A DNA stretch of 45,810 nucleotides from Cyanobacteria bacterium PR.3.49 (GTDB taxonomy: Bacteria > Cyanobacteriota > Vampirovibrionia > Obscuribacterales > Obscuribacteraceae), in the NCBI GenBank assembly GCA_013997645.1, contig PNKB01000018.1, positions 1-45,810 of the forward strand, written 5' to 3'. The notes under the pieces were generated by a model. The model worked only from the letters and a program-made list of their open reading frames with translations. It had not been told where the DNA came from and did no database searches. Below, piece by piece: positions 34,697 through 44,695 of the stretch. The translations under genes were made by a program, and so were the position numbers. The first letter of the stretch is position 1, and the number at the start of each line of letters is the position of its first letter.

Positions 34697-37039
34697 TCAT
34701 GACCAGAGCGTCGGCTGACCGCTGCCCGCGAGCGAGCGCGGATCTGCACCGGCTGCACGTCCCAGAGCGCCCATCAAGCGGCCGACTTCCGGGTTTGCGT
34801 CCTCAGGGCTGTCTACACTTGCTGAAAGATCGCTCAGCGCGAATACCCACTCGGGATCTGTAAATTTCGGAGCTCTTGTAGAAACGATCGTGGCATCGCC
34901 TTCTACTGGTTCAATTTCTTCCGTATCATTTGCTCCCGGCACAAAATCGAGAGCCTGGAGCGAAACCGGTTCGACCGGTGTAATGACTGTTTCGCCTGGA
35001 GGAGGAGAGATCTCGGACGCATCAAGATTGGCGATAGGCATTCTTATATTGGGTGCGCTGAACGGCACCGAGCCCAGCGATGTGAGCGAACTGTACTCTT
35101 CATCATCTAAAGAATCAAATCCCACTTCAGTGGCGATAGTGCTGTTCGCCGACGGGTTGCCCGGAGCAACAGAGTATTCGTTCGAATTACGAGCCGCTTG
35201 TGACACTGCAGGCATCGGCGCAGACAACATTGCCGGTATCGGTCTGGAATTGATCGCCGATCCGGCACCACCACCGGTTGCCGCTGTGGCAGGAGCAGCC
35301 GTGCCACTCGACGCTCCGCCGGCGGCGGACTCCGGCCGACCGCTGCTGCCGGCAACGCCCGTAGCTTTGGAGGCCTCTTGTCCGGCGGCTTTGATCAAGC
35401 CGGCGAAATCAAACGCATACTTTACACTGGCGGTGGCAAGAAAATTCAGAGCGGTTTCATATACGGTGCCGGTGTCAGCCATGCCCTTGAAGCATGCCAT
35501 GAGCAAGATGGCCGTATTCCAAAACAAACTCCAGAATGCCAGCGTAATTACACCTTCGACCCAATTAGGCAGTGCATCTCTGAATTGCTTAATAGGCCAG
35601 ACCCAGAGACCGGCGACAACTGGTCCCACCCAGAAAAGATAAAGCATGTAAGCCATTTGAAAAGCGCAGAGCACATTCCACGCGGAGGTTAGAAGAGCGT
35701 TGCCGCCAAACGCCAGCAATCTTCCAAAAACGGACGAGAGCGGCATACCTTCATCGGTGCGACTTTCCGGGGCGCTGTATGCACCCGAGCACGGATCGTC
35801 GATTTTGCTTTTGTAGAGATTTTTCTCCAGCCGCTCGAACGATGTCGACTCTGTTTGCGGCCAGGTTTGCGCAATGCCGGCATTTTGATTCTCTTTCGGC
35901 CCGCGCACTGGAAAGGCTCGAATTTCCGAACAAATTGCATCACTGTAGACATTTGAAGAAAATATTCTGCGATATTCCGATGCCAGAGTAAAAGTAATGC
36001 TGTTGGAAAAATCAATTGAATAATTCACGACCAGGTAAGTGGCAGGAATGAGAAAAATCGCCACCACCGAACGCAGCAAACCATCGAATGGATTTGTCTG
36101 CTGAAGCGGCATTCCAAAACCTACAGTAGCGCGAATCTGCGAAAGAATCGCACCAGGAAGCAAGAGCAAAAGCCCAATCGGGACGAACAACGATTCACGA
36201 ATTTGATTCCATTTGCTGCCCGGCTGTGCAGTAAAATTCTCCATGAATTTCGAGCAGTATTCGATGGCGCTTGCCGCTTGCTCTTTTGCAACATCACCGG
36301 CCGCGTTTCCCAGCGCCGTCATTTGCGCAGTAAACTCGGCACGCGCCTGGTCAGCGGCATTCAATGGATATTGAACTGTCTTAGCAACAAGATTTCCGGA
36401 TTGAACTTTTTGCGAAAATTCTTTCAAATCAGAGTTCGGCCAACCGTTAAATCCATCCAGTCCGGAAAGCATCTGGTAATACATGCCTTCTGTGACTTTG
36501 CTTTCGGTATTCCAGCCCATCGCAGTGGCAGGTGTGGGAGGAAAGATCGTACCTAAGGGTGAAGCACCTTTTACCCTTGAGGGATCAACATATCCGGGCA
36601 GTGGACGACCTGTCTCTTTATCTCGAATATCACTGCCGCCCCACTCAGGCTTTCCAAGATATTTCACTTCCGGATTTTCCAGAAGAAATTCCTTCGCCAT
36701 TTCATTCAAAGAATTTCTTCCACGTGTCTCCTTGTTGTGCCTGCCGAGATCAGCAAGCGAGCGCTCGTTATCGCCGCCGCCATTTCCTTCTTGGTTTCTG
36801 TTCTGAAATGTTTCTCGGTCTTGTGTCCCATTCCCACCTCTAATCTGCTCTTTCAAGGTATCGAGTTTATCCAAAATCGGTCGAAAGTTTCTGCCGTCAT
36901 CATCGCGACGAGTGGTCTGATTTCTTTCGTCAACAGTAGTGTAGTTGGCGCCGGGCGCTGCAAAAGAAGACGGAAGAAAGAACAAAAACAGCAGAGTAAG
37001 GAGAAAAGTGATACGAAGAGTTGAAACTTTTGCGTTCAT
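34697..37039 (-). CDS. VirB6/TrbL-like polytopic membrane protein, paralog 1
   Basis: 780 residues. A signal peptide (ITFLLTLLFLFFLPSSFAAP) is followed by an Asn/Arg/Gly-rich segment, an extracytoplasmic region to about 285, then hydrophobic helices near 287-306 (VPIGLLLLLPGAILSQI), 316-340 (VVAIFLIPATYLVVNY), 448-483 (LCAFQMAYMLYLFWVGPVVA) and 493-516 (LAFWSLFWNTAILLMACF). A Pro/Ala/Ser-rich tail of 220 residues follows. The core matches the next gene's product helix by helix. Topology and Trp-rich helices recall VirB6/TrbL channel proteins of type IV secretion, a weak resemblance by eye. It follows its paralog by 40 nt in one operon. Confidence 0.7.
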   Translation of the reverse strand: MNAKVSTLRITFLLTLLFLFFLPSSFAAPGANYTTVDERNQTTRRDDDGRNFRPILDKLDTLKEQIRGGNGTQDRETFQNRNQEGNGGGDNERSLADLGRHNKETRGRNSLNEMAKEFLLENPEVKYLGKPEWGGSDIRDKETGRPLPGYVDPSRVKGASPLGTIFPPTPATAMGWNTESKVTEGMYYQMLSGLDGFNGWPNSDLKEFSQKVQSGNLVAKTVQYPLNAADQARAEFTAQMTALGNAAGDVAKEQAASAIEYCSKFMENFTAQPGSKWNQIRESLFVPIGLLLLLPGAILSQIRATVGFGMPLQQTNPFDGLLRSVVAIFLIPATYLVVNYSIDFSNSITFTLASEYRRIFSSNVYSDAICSEIRAFPVRGPKENQNAGIAQTWPQTESTSFERLEKNLYKSKIDDPCSGAYSAPESRTDEGMPLSSVFGRLLAFGGNALLTSAWNVLCAFQMAYMLYLFWVGPVVAGLWVWPIKQFRDALPNWVEGVITLAFWSLFWNTAILLMACFKGMADTGTVYETALNFLATASVKYAFDFAGLIKAAGQEASKATGVAGSSGRPESAAGGASSGTAAPATAATGGGAGSAINSRPIPAMLSAPMPAVSQAARNSNEYSVAPGNPSANSTIATEVGFDSLDDEEYSSLTSLGSVPFSAPNIRMPIANLDASEISPPPGETVITPVEPVSLQALDFVPGANDTEEIEPVEGDATIVSTRAPKFTDPEWVFALSDLSASVDSPEDANPEVGRLMGALGRAAGADPRSLAGSGQPTLWS

Positions 37040-37078
37040 TGTATTTTCCTGGCAGAGGTAGGGAAAAGTTCTCGGTCT

Positions 37079-38629
37079 CTACTTAACGCGTGCTTTTTGC
37101 AATAACTGGTCGACCATGTCGCCGGGTCTAAATTCGAAGGGCATGAAAGGAACATAGACAAGCATGACCAGAAAAGCGGTGTACATCAGGCTCTCCCACT
37201 CACCGCCGGCTTGCCCGGACTGGGTCATCCAGGAAAGGCGAATCGCCATGCAGAGGACGATGACCGTCCACCAAAATCTCCAGAGCATAAGGACAAAAAG
37301 TGCATTGACCCAATTGCCGAAGACCGGTGAAAATAACTTTCCGATATTGCCCGGCCAGGCCAGAAATGCGGCGGCAATTGGCCCCATCAAAAGCAGATAG
37401 CAAGCCAATACGGTCTGAAATGCGATGAGAACGACGAAGGCATGATCCAGCAAAAAATCAAGTCCGTTGGTCATAGCAGAGAGCAGTGCGGATGATGTCG
37501 ATTGCGACTGCAGCTTTTCGATGCGCTCGGCAGCCGATCCGTCGTATTGCTTGGTAGTTTGCTTTTGCCCCCATTCGATAACTGGTTGAGCGCGCAGAAA
37601 TTTTTCCACTTCATAGGTCATTGAATTTCCCACATCAGTTGAATAGCTGACAGCCAGTTGTACGGCGGGAATCAGCGCAATTGCAATGGCGGCGCGTAAA
37701 ATTCCGGACAGCGGATTGGTCATATCTTCATCAGGTGTGCTTTTGTAATGAATAGCTACGAACGACTTTATCTGAGTGAGCAGTGCACCAGGAAGCAAGA
37801 ACAAAAGTGCGATCGGAAGATAAACATTCTTGTACAACTGCTGAACCATCCAGGCTACCTCAGGCAAGGTCTTTGCTCCATCAGCACCAGTGGGCGGCGC
37901 CGCCGCTGATTCGTTAGCGACGTTGATGAGCATGTCGGAGCAAGTGCTGACCGCGCATTGAAAACATTCTGCGGCAGCCTCGCCAGTTCCTTCAGCGATT
38001 GTTTGAAGCGTTGCTTGAAGTTTTGCTTGAGCAGATTGGTAGGACGGATTGAGCAAACCTTCTGCAGTGCGATGAGCACCAGCAAGCGTGCTGGCATGAT
38101 CCACGAGATCACTGGGCGGTGCGCCTGTGGTGTAGGTCCGGTCCGCGAAAGCAGCGGGGTTGAGGTCGTGCGGATATGGATTGTGATTGGGTGTCACTCT
38201 GAATGGAATACCATAACGAGGCGGTCCAAAGTGATTGAGCATCGGATTCGAATACTCAGTGAACAACTTTTGTATTAACGGATGAGGAACCGGCTGACCA
38301 TCCACGGGACTTTGCGCGTTCGTCTTCGGTGTGTTTTCTTTGATCGGGAAGATTCGAAGCGATTCAGCACTTTCTATCTTTCCGAACTGTTTGGTTGCAT
38401 TGTACTGCGCTGTCTTTCCAGTGCCGGGTTCTCTTTCGAGCGCTTCGGCACGCTCTTCTTTGCCTGTGTGTTTGGCAAAGTCGAAAAAACCGCGCTGCTG
38501 CTGGCTGAAGGAAGGAGCGTTGGCAAATTCCATGACCGGTCGCCGCTGGTTCGATTCCTGCGCACCGGCCGAGGAGATTGTGGACAGAAGAAAGACGAGA
38601 AGCAGGTTCGTTGTGCTGTAACGATGCAT
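37079..38629 (-). CDS. VirB6/TrbL-like polytopic membrane protein, paralog 2
   Basis: 516 residues with a signal peptide (LLLVFLLSTISSAGA), an extracytoplasmic region to about 260, and at least five hydrophobic helices: LPIALLFLLPGALLTQI (266-285), AAIAIALIPAVQLAVSY (305-325), VLIAFQTVLACYLLLMGPIA (392-426), VLMLWRFWWTVIVLCMAI (437-465) and AFLVMLVYVPFMPF (478-497). It lacks the long C-terminal tail of its paralog. First gene of the two-gene operon, divergent from the TadG-like gene. The same caution on the VirB6/TrbL comparison applies. Confidence 0.7.
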   Translation of the reverse strand: MHRYSTTNLLLVFLLSTISSAGAQESNQRRPVMEFANAPSFSQQQRGFFDFAKHTGKEERAEALEREPGTGKTAQYNATKQFGKIESAESLRIFPIKENTPKTNAQSPVDGQPVPHPLIQKLFTEYSNPMLNHFGPPRYGIPFRVTPNHNPYPHDLNPAAFADRTYTTGAPPSDLVDHASTLAGAHRTAEGLLNPSYQSAQAKLQATLQTIAEGTGEAAAECFQCAVSTCSDMLINVANESAAAPPTGADGAKTLPEVAWMVQQLYKNVYLPIALLFLLPGALLTQIKSFVAIHYKSTPDEDMTNPLSGILRAAIAIALIPAVQLAVSYSTDVGNSMTYEVEKFLRAQPVIEWGQKQTTKQYDGSAAERIEKLQSQSTSSALLSAMTNGLDFLLDHAFVVLIAFQTVLACYLLLMGPIAAAFLAWPGNIGKLFSPVFGNWVNALFVLMLWRFWWTVIVLCMAIRLSWMTQSGQAGGEWESLMYTAFLVMLVYVPFMPFEFRPGDMVDQLLQKARVK

Positions 38630-39049
38630 CGATTGCCTCGCAGTAAATTCGAGGGAGGGGTATCGGTCTTAGGGCTGACCAATGCAAGCATGCTACCGGC
38701 AAGTGGTTACAAGGTTGTAAACAGAACAGGACGCCCGGACAGAAGGCGACAGACGCGCAATCGAAAACGCAAAGATGTCGCCAATTTCGAATTTTCCAAC
38801 TTAGCACCACATACGATACCAATGCTAAGCAACTGAAACCGGCAAGCCCTGGGTGTGCAGATTTTATGCGGGAGGACTGCACAAATGCACAGTCTTTTCC
38901 TTGCGCGAATGGGTATTAAATTGACAATGTAGTGTTAGTGGACTTAAAATAGAAAGATTAACCCAAATTCATAAAGCGGCAAACGCTTTCCTGTCCAAGT
39001 TCCAGCCCCAATAATCCCCCCCCTTCAACCTTGGAATAGGCAGTAAGGA
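38630..39049. other. Intergenic region between divergent envelope operons
   Basis: Plus-strand open frames here are mirror images of the gene at 37079-38629 or lack any signal. It holds a good sigma70-like promoter toward the TadG-like gene (38921-38950) and a weak hairpin with wobble pairs followed by TTTT (about 38871-38898). No gene is supported. Confidence 0.5.
38921..38950 (+). promoter_or_regulatory. Sigma70-like promoter of the TadG-like gene
   Basis: A perfect TTGACA (38921-38926), an 18-bp spacer, then TAAAAT (38945-38950). The leader to the ATG at 39050 is about 90 nt. Confidence 0.6.
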
Positions 39050-39538
39050 ATGACACTTATACGCAGGAAACGTGGCGCCATGTTGATGATGGTCGCCGTA
39101 TTGGTGCTGGTTATCGTACTGATTGGCATCGCCTTTTTCGGATTGAGCAAATTGCTCGGTGGCGGGCGCGAACTGGCAAACAGCACTGATTCGGGCGCAG
39201 TTAATGTAGCCAAACATGCACTGACGACGCCCTCGAAAAGCGCCCTGAAGTTCAGCAATCCCGACATAGCTACCAATTTCGCCGTCATCCTCGGACAACC
39301 GGACGACGTTAATTTGCTCAATTACAACAAACTTGTCGCTCACGCCGCGCTGGTGGGTTTTCTTGCCCGCGACATCAACACTGAAGATTCCGCCAAGCAC
39401 GCCCACAAGCTCTGGACTGCGCTCAATGAAGTTGGGCAGTTTTTGCAAACCAATCTCACAAATAAGCGCAATATGGAAGGCTTCTTCCAGCAAATGGCTG
39501 ATGCGAACAGCACAAAGATGCTGGGCAAAATCGCATAA
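39050..39538 (+). pseudogene. TadE/TadG-like protein, N-terminal part of a split gene
   Basis: 162 residues. MTLIRRKRGAMLMMVAVLVL starts a TadG-type N-terminus: a basic, Gly-containing patch and a single transmembrane helix (about 11-33). A pseudopilin-like extracytoplasmic region rich in Asn/Thr/Ala follows. The frame closes at TAA 39536, and a long open frame continues immediately in the -1 frame without any signal or membrane segment of its own. The two together have the size and layout of one TadG-like protein of about 775 residues. It may be a frameshifted gene, a sequencing error, or two coupled genes; the first two fit better. Confidence 0.6.
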
Positions 39539-39540
39539 CA

Positions 39541-41376
39541 TTGGACCGTTACGCAGTCAGCTACATGAAGCGCAACAGCGCCACCAACGTGGAAATCAAT
39601 GACGAGCTTCTCGAAGCCGCCAATCTCAAAAACGATCTTCCGTCTGCTACCAGCGGCACGAACGGCAAAAAGTACATGGCTGGCTATCAACCTATCTCAG
39701 TTCTTCTGCCGGTGACAGGGCAGACATTAACCTATTTCGGCGTTCCGGTCAGTCCGAATGACAGAACACACCTGGTCGATACCCCCGAGTTCGAAAGGCA
39801 GGTCGAAGACAAATTCGCCGTCGGACAGGGCAACCCCGTCTATCCTAGCGCCACACTTCCGCCCAATGCCTTTCTCTCTAGAGGAGCTACGCAGGAGAGT
39901 CAAACCAAACAGTTTACCGGTGCGGTTGCCGCGGCGATTGTCGGTACGCTGGACAAAAGCTCAAAGTTGGGCATGCCTTACGGCTACATAGAAATTAGAA
40001 ATGGACCGACTCAGCCGGGCGTCCAGGGCGCCATTGCCATGCAGGGCAAAGACATTTTTTGCCATGCGCTCGCCGGTGAAGGAATCCATATAACAGGTAC
40101 GCAGCCGCGCGACTATTTCTGCACTGGCAATGAAGTCGAAGGCACTAAGTCGCTCGAGGGTGTGCACGCGGGAATGAGCGATGGAGAGCTAAAGAGAGAG
40201 ATGGACAAGGCCAATGACGAGGCTCTCTTCACCTCTTCGGAAGTCGACCGCGTCATTCGAGAAGCAAAGGATGGGGTCGGCAATTTAACTGGCAACAATG
40301 AGCATTGGTACGGCGCGCTGGACAGAGAAGCCACACAGATACTGAAGAAAAACAACTTCATTGATCAGTGGTACTTCTACAACCGCATCAAAAATGAGCT
40401 AATAAAGGCCCTGCTGTGGCGCTTGAACATTCCAGATCGTTCGGAGTCATTGAAAGTGATTCGCCACAGAGACGGTAGTGAATTGAACGGACCCCGGGCT
40501 CTTTTGCAAATCACTCGCAAAACCGAAAAATTGATCTTTTGGCACAGCTATAAAGACGAGCTGCAAAGCGATGCTCCCGAACTCCAAATGCTCGATGCCT
40601 TTAAACGTGGCTATCAGCAATATGGTTCTGCGGATACGCCGAACGTGAACAGCAGCGGATTTACGTCACTGGAGCAGTTTAAGGCCAACGTTGTCAGCAC
40701 AAGATCCAATTGCATCAATTGTTCGACAGTAATGGCACCTGCCACCAAAAGTGGTATCAAATACTTCGACCACAACAAGAAGTATCCGGCACCGGAAAAC
40801 GCCTGGAATTTCGGACAGGTCAAGACGCCTTTCGACTATCTGCAAATGATTGATTCAGTGCCTGAAAGCAAGAGCTGTGCAACGGGGACCGTCACGGACA
40901 AGCTTGTAAAACGCTGTCAGTTGATTAAACCTGGCACCACTAAAGAGCAAATTTTGAGCTTGCTCAAAACACATCAACTGCCGATGCAGTCTTCACTGTA
41001 TCTTTACACCGACGGACGGGGAGGCGATTTCAGATTGTCTCCGAGCCCACCGTCGTGGACTATACCCAACACTACCGCCGACGGTGTTGGCAGTGCAGCC
41101 ACACTCAATTGCGGCGCGCCGTACGATGTTATAGGCAAACTGGTCAATTGTTCGTCAGAACCGCCGAATGGTCCGGTCAAAAAGATTTCCGCAAGTCCGC
41201 AAGCAGACCCAAATACGGATGGTCATTTCCCGGGTTGGGCGTGGAGGCATTCACCACCGGCTACTTGCACGGACAGCGCCGACTTTGTTCCTTCCAGTGG
41301 TTACAACCACCTTTTGGGACTGCTGGATTTTGGAAACACCTGCAGTGGTGGCGGCCGATTCTGCGAACCGAATTAG
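39541..41376 (+). pseudogene. C-terminal part of the split TadG-like protein
   Basis: 611 residues if started at TTG 39541; the frame is open back to 39502, inside the preceding frame. The sequence is hydrophilic with no membrane helix and reads like a secreted domain: RYAVSYMKRNSATNVEINDE, YQPISVLLPVTGQTLTYFGV, YGYIEIRNGPTQPGVQG, and many Cys in the last third (NCINCSTVM, SCATGTV, LNCGAPYD). This pattern suggests an extracytoplasmic, perhaps disulfide-bonded, pilus-associated or surface protein. It lacks an export signal unless joined to the preceding frame. It converges on the lipoprotein gene. Confidence 0.6.
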
Positions 41377-41380
41377 AGCC

Positions 41381-41410
41381 GAAAAGATTTTCCGGCGAAG
41401 AATCTTTTTC
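41381..41410. terminator. Bidirectional hairpin between convergent genes
   Basis: AAAAGATT (41382-41389) pairs with AATCTTTT (41401-41408), with A-rich and T-rich flanks that suit termination in both directions. It also covers the last codons of the minus-strand lipoprotein gene. Confidence 0.5.
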
Positions 41411-44400
41411 ACTTTGTCGTCAGTTTAAAACGCCTTTGTTCTGACCAGGCACCATCGATTTGGGGTGCTGCCACTCGCAGCTCCTGCAAAAGTGAATCGG
41501 TGTAAATCAAGGGTTGTCCCTTCAGCGTGTTGATTATGTCGCGCAGCCACACCAAAGACCAACCGTCCTCAGGCAACGCCGCTTGACGCTCGTACAGGCA
41601 ACGACGAAGCCACTGTGTGTCATCGAGAAAAGCGCCTTTCTCCGACATCTTTTTCCACGCCAGGTAGAATGCCGCTTTCGCTCTATCCTGGGAAGTCACT
41701 TTTGTGTTGACGAGATCATTTTCCGGCAGCTCTGAAAGCAAATAACAGCCAATTTTTCCCGTCCAATCAGTGCGACCGGAAAAGTGCGCCTTTAGCTGTT
41801 CTCCCCACTTACCCCTTATTTCAGGATTGAGCACTGTGGAGGCCGCTCTCAATATCCAAATTTGCTCTCCACTGTCTAATACATCTTCAAGAGGCGCAAA
41901 CTCAAACAGCAATTCGTCTTGCCCGGAAATAAATGCATAGGGTGCAACGCTCGCGCGCTCATTCTCAGGAATTTGCTCCTTCAGCCAGGTTATCGCAGTC
42001 TCTTTTCCTTTTGCCCGCTTTAAATATCGATAGAGGCAAGTTTTGATGTCGGCTGCATCTTGCTGTTTGTAATTGACCGACGACAGAATCGTAAATGCTA
42101 GATCAGCCCTATCTGCGCTGAAGGCTGCTGCGGCAATCTGACCAAGATTGTCTTCGGTCGTGAAATCAGCATGCAAGAGCGCTGTCGCAGCGGAGAAAAC
42201 TTGTCTATCGTTAGGATAAGTGCGCATTAGCAGCGCCCCAATTTCTTCCTTCCAGGCAAGTCGGCTGATTTGTGGTGATCGAGCCAGAATATTAGCTGCA
42301 GGCACATATTCCTTCTGCCTCCAGGCGATTTCCAACTGGACTAAGAGTGGTTCCAGACTGTTTCTATAGGTGCTCGAATAAAACTCCGACCAAGCCTTTG
42401 CTCTGCCGTAATTTCCTGCCGCGAGTTCGCTTAATGCCTGCAATTTGAGATAGGTTCGCGCATTGTTCTTGGGCATAGATTTCAATTCAACTCTCAACGC
42501 ATTGAAATCTTTTACGTCATAAAGCAATTGAGCAAGAATCAGTCGTGCGTGAAACTGCTCTTGTGCTGACGTTTTTGATTTACTCCCTTTAGCCGATGCG
42601 GCTATGAATTTGCGAACCTCTAAAATTGCCAAACGCTTGTCGACTCGGGACAAATATGCAGCGAACTCGCGAGTTGCATCCCAAGATGAGGGATTTTCCC
42701 TTACTAAAATTCTGTACTGCGCGATTATGTTTTCCTTTGTCTCACCGGCAATTGAGTGCAAGATCTGCAAGAGGGAAAGCTTTTCCTGCAGTGTTGCTCG
42801 CTTGCTCTGCAACAGCTTCAAGATCTCTGTCTTACTTGCGACTGTACGGCTCAAAATCAAGTTTGATTGAAAAGAATCACCAACGCCATCTCTCATAGCT
42901 GCAACAACAAGCCTTCGATGGTTTTTCAAATCCAAAAGAAGCTGTTGGGCAATCGATGATAATGGTAAACGGAGAGAGGGACGGCTATCAGTGCGAATAA
43001 ACAACATCTCGCCGGCGGAGAAAAGCAAATCGGCAGAAGGCTGCAAGTCACGGCAAGATTCAAAGACTGAAACAATTGCTGACGGACCTAGCCCCTCCAT
43101 ACTCAAGAGCCATGCTTGCAAATCATTTGCAGTGGCCGCCCCCGTATAACCAGAAGACATCGCTACCACCCATGGTGCCAACTGATTCGCAGGTGCCGGC
43201 CCGCTGTACTTCAGACACTCAGCCAGTCGAGCCGAGAATAGCCGTGCAGACGGCAGAGCTAGAGTAGTGCGAGCGATAATGTCGATTGCCGAGAAAAAGT
43301 AAGCCCGGTAATACATGCGCCGAAAACTGTCATCAAATTCAACGCCTTCGAATTCACCAATTTCCTTTGTCCCCTTCTCGTCCTTTGTATGGAAAAGGCT
43401 CCTTTCGAAATCATCAAGAAGGTTAGGACCCAACAGCCCAGATACTGATGGAAGCTGAGCAGCTATATCTTTCCATTCCAAAGCGGCAGGCTTGAGTTCT
43501 GTTTTTAAATATCGAGCTTCGGATTTAGCCGTTCCAATTATCTGAACTGCAATTGGCATCTGCAATTCATCGATATTCATTTCTGTCGACGCTTTAAGAA
43601 CAGCCAAGTTAGAAAAAGCCGCATCTTTGCGATGTCGCTCCAGCCAATTTCTCCATTGCGTTTTGTCCCGATTTTTACAAATGAGGCGCAAATACAAATA
43701 ATCAGCCAGACGATCAGAAGAATTCTTTGCTGCTGCAGCCGATAATCCTGATACGTTATCCTCAAAGAAAAGCCGTATAGAATTGCCCTTCGGCAACTGG
43801 AAAGCCGCTGAACGGGCAGCCTTATGATAGTTCAATGAATCTGCAATCAAGGCTCGCTCTGGCAACAAGTCTCCTTTTCCGGCGGCTTCACTTTGCGCCA
43901 GGTAAGCAAGCGCACTCGATGCAAGTCTGTCATTAATTTCGAGCGAGTCAAAAGACTGTTGCATCAAAAGTGAAAGCGCTCGAGCTCCAAGTCCGGTTAA
44001 CCGCGGATCGTTTTTTTGAACAGCCAGGCGCTTTTCAATATCACGCAAGGCTGTGAAAAGTGACTCGGGCGACATTTTAGTCAGCGCAGCTTCTATCGTC
44101 GAGTAATCGCTGTTGTTTATCTTCTCGCCGGAGCCTTGCGATTGTTTTTCTCTTGCTGAAATTGCTTTCGCCCAGGCGATGAGAAGTTGGTACATCTCAT
44201 CAAAACCAGAAAGTTCGCCGACCTCACCTACCGGCTGATTCTTATAAACTATTTTCCATTTATTACCGGAAAACTGAACATCCACAGCCTCAGCAGCCTC
44301 GCCGGTTGAAAGATGATGAATGTTTGCGATCGCATCGATAAATCGGTGATCCGGAGCCAGTGCAAAATCCATTTGCAATTGTTGCTCGACTTCATTCAGC

Positions 44401-44591
44401 GAACGAGATTCTGAGTTGCGAGAGGCGTCAGACAATCTACGTTTCAACAAGCGCGAAATTGGTGATGCGGCGCCGCCAGAAATTGGCGCCTCTTTTTCAA
44501 CTGGCGCAACCACCGCAACTTCCTTCCTAGCACAACCTGAAAGCAGAATGATGCCGCTTAGAACAATAGTGAAGGAAGGCTTCAATGACAT
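41409..44591 (-). CDS. Large helical-repeat lipoprotein
   Basis: 1060 residues from ATG 44591, chosen because it begins a lipoprotein signal (MSLKPSFTIVLSGIILLSGC, lipidated Cys20); the frame extends 24 codons further without one. The mature protein is almost entirely helical, with irregular TPR/HAT-like pairs (LQALSELAAGNYGRAKAWSE; LLVQLEIAWRQKEYVPAANI; FHARLILAQLLYDVKDFNAL). No catalytic motif is seen. It would be anchored to a membrane and act as a scaffold. A TATAAT sits 6 nt before the ATG (44598-44603), so the mRNA may be leaderless. No family is recognised. Confidence 0.75.
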   Translation of the reverse strand: MSLKPSFTIVLSGIILLSGCARKEVAVVAPVEKEAPISGGAASPISRLLKRRLSDASRNSESRSLNEVEQQLQMDFALAPDHRFIDAIANIHHLSTGEAAEAVDVQFSGNKWKIVYKNQPVGEVGELSGFDEMYQLLIAWAKAISAREKQSQGSGEKINNSDYSTIEAALTKMSPESLFTALRDIEKRLAVQKNDPRLTGLGARALSLLMQQSFDSLEINDRLASSALAYLAQSEAAGKGDLLPERALIADSLNYHKAARSAAFQLPKGNSIRLFFEDNVSGLSAAAAKNSSDRLADYLYLRLICKNRDKTQWRNWLERHRKDAAFSNLAVLKASTEMNIDELQMPIAVQIIGTAKSEARYLKTELKPAALEWKDIAAQLPSVSGLLGPNLLDDFERSLFHTKDEKGTKEIGEFEGVEFDDSFRRMYYRAYFFSAIDIIARTTLALPSARLFSARLAECLKYSGPAPANQLAPWVVAMSSGYTGAATANDLQAWLLSMEGLGPSAIVSVFESCRDLQPSADLLFSAGEMLFIRTDSRPSLRLPLSSIAQQLLLDLKNHRRLVVAAMRDGVGDSFQSNLILSRTVASKTEILKLLQSKRATLQEKLSLLQILHSIAGETKENIIAQYRILVRENPSSWDATREFAAYLSRVDKRLAILEVRKFIAASAKGSKSKTSAQEQFHARLILAQLLYDVKDFNALRVELKSMPKNNARTYLKLQALSELAAGNYGRAKAWSEFYSSTYRNSLEPLLVQLEIAWRQKEYVPAANILARSPQISRLAWKEEIGALLMRTYPNDRQVFSAATALLHADFTTEDNLGQIAAAAFSADRADLAFTILSSVNYKQQDAADIKTCLYRYLKRAKGKETAITWLKEQIPENERASVAPYAFISGQDELLFEFAPLEDVLDSGEQIWILRAASTVLNPEIRGKWGEQLKAHFSGRTDWTGKIGCYLLSELPENDLVNTKVTSQDRAKAAFYLAWKKMSEKGAFLDDTQWLRRCLYERQAALPEDGWSLVWLRDIINTLKGQPLIYTDSLLQELRVAAPQIDGAWSEQRRFKLTTK

Positions 44592-44597
44592 GCAAGA

Positions 44598-44603
44598 ATT
44601 ATA
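44598..44603 (-). promoter_or_regulatory. -10 element directly before the lipoprotein start
   Basis: A perfect TATAAT on the minus strand, separated from the ATG by 6 nt, would place the transcription start at the A of the start codon. No consensus -35 is seen. Confidence 0.4.
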
Positions 44604-44695
44604 GCCAAAGAACTTGCAAACTGCAGATGACGCTTGCCGTGACGCGAACAATGTTCGAGCCACGGCAAATGCGTTCCCTCTTTGAACTTGCCAAT

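Noticed and set aside
38282..38836. 184-codon plus-strand frame
   Set aside because: It mirrors the start of the signal-peptide-bearing membrane gene on the minus strand, which has clear protein features.
39521..39541. Programmed -1 frameshift in the TadG-like gene
   Set aside because: In the reading frame the codons are GGC AAA ATC, which does not form an X-XXY-YYZ slippery site, and no downstream stimulatory structure was evident.
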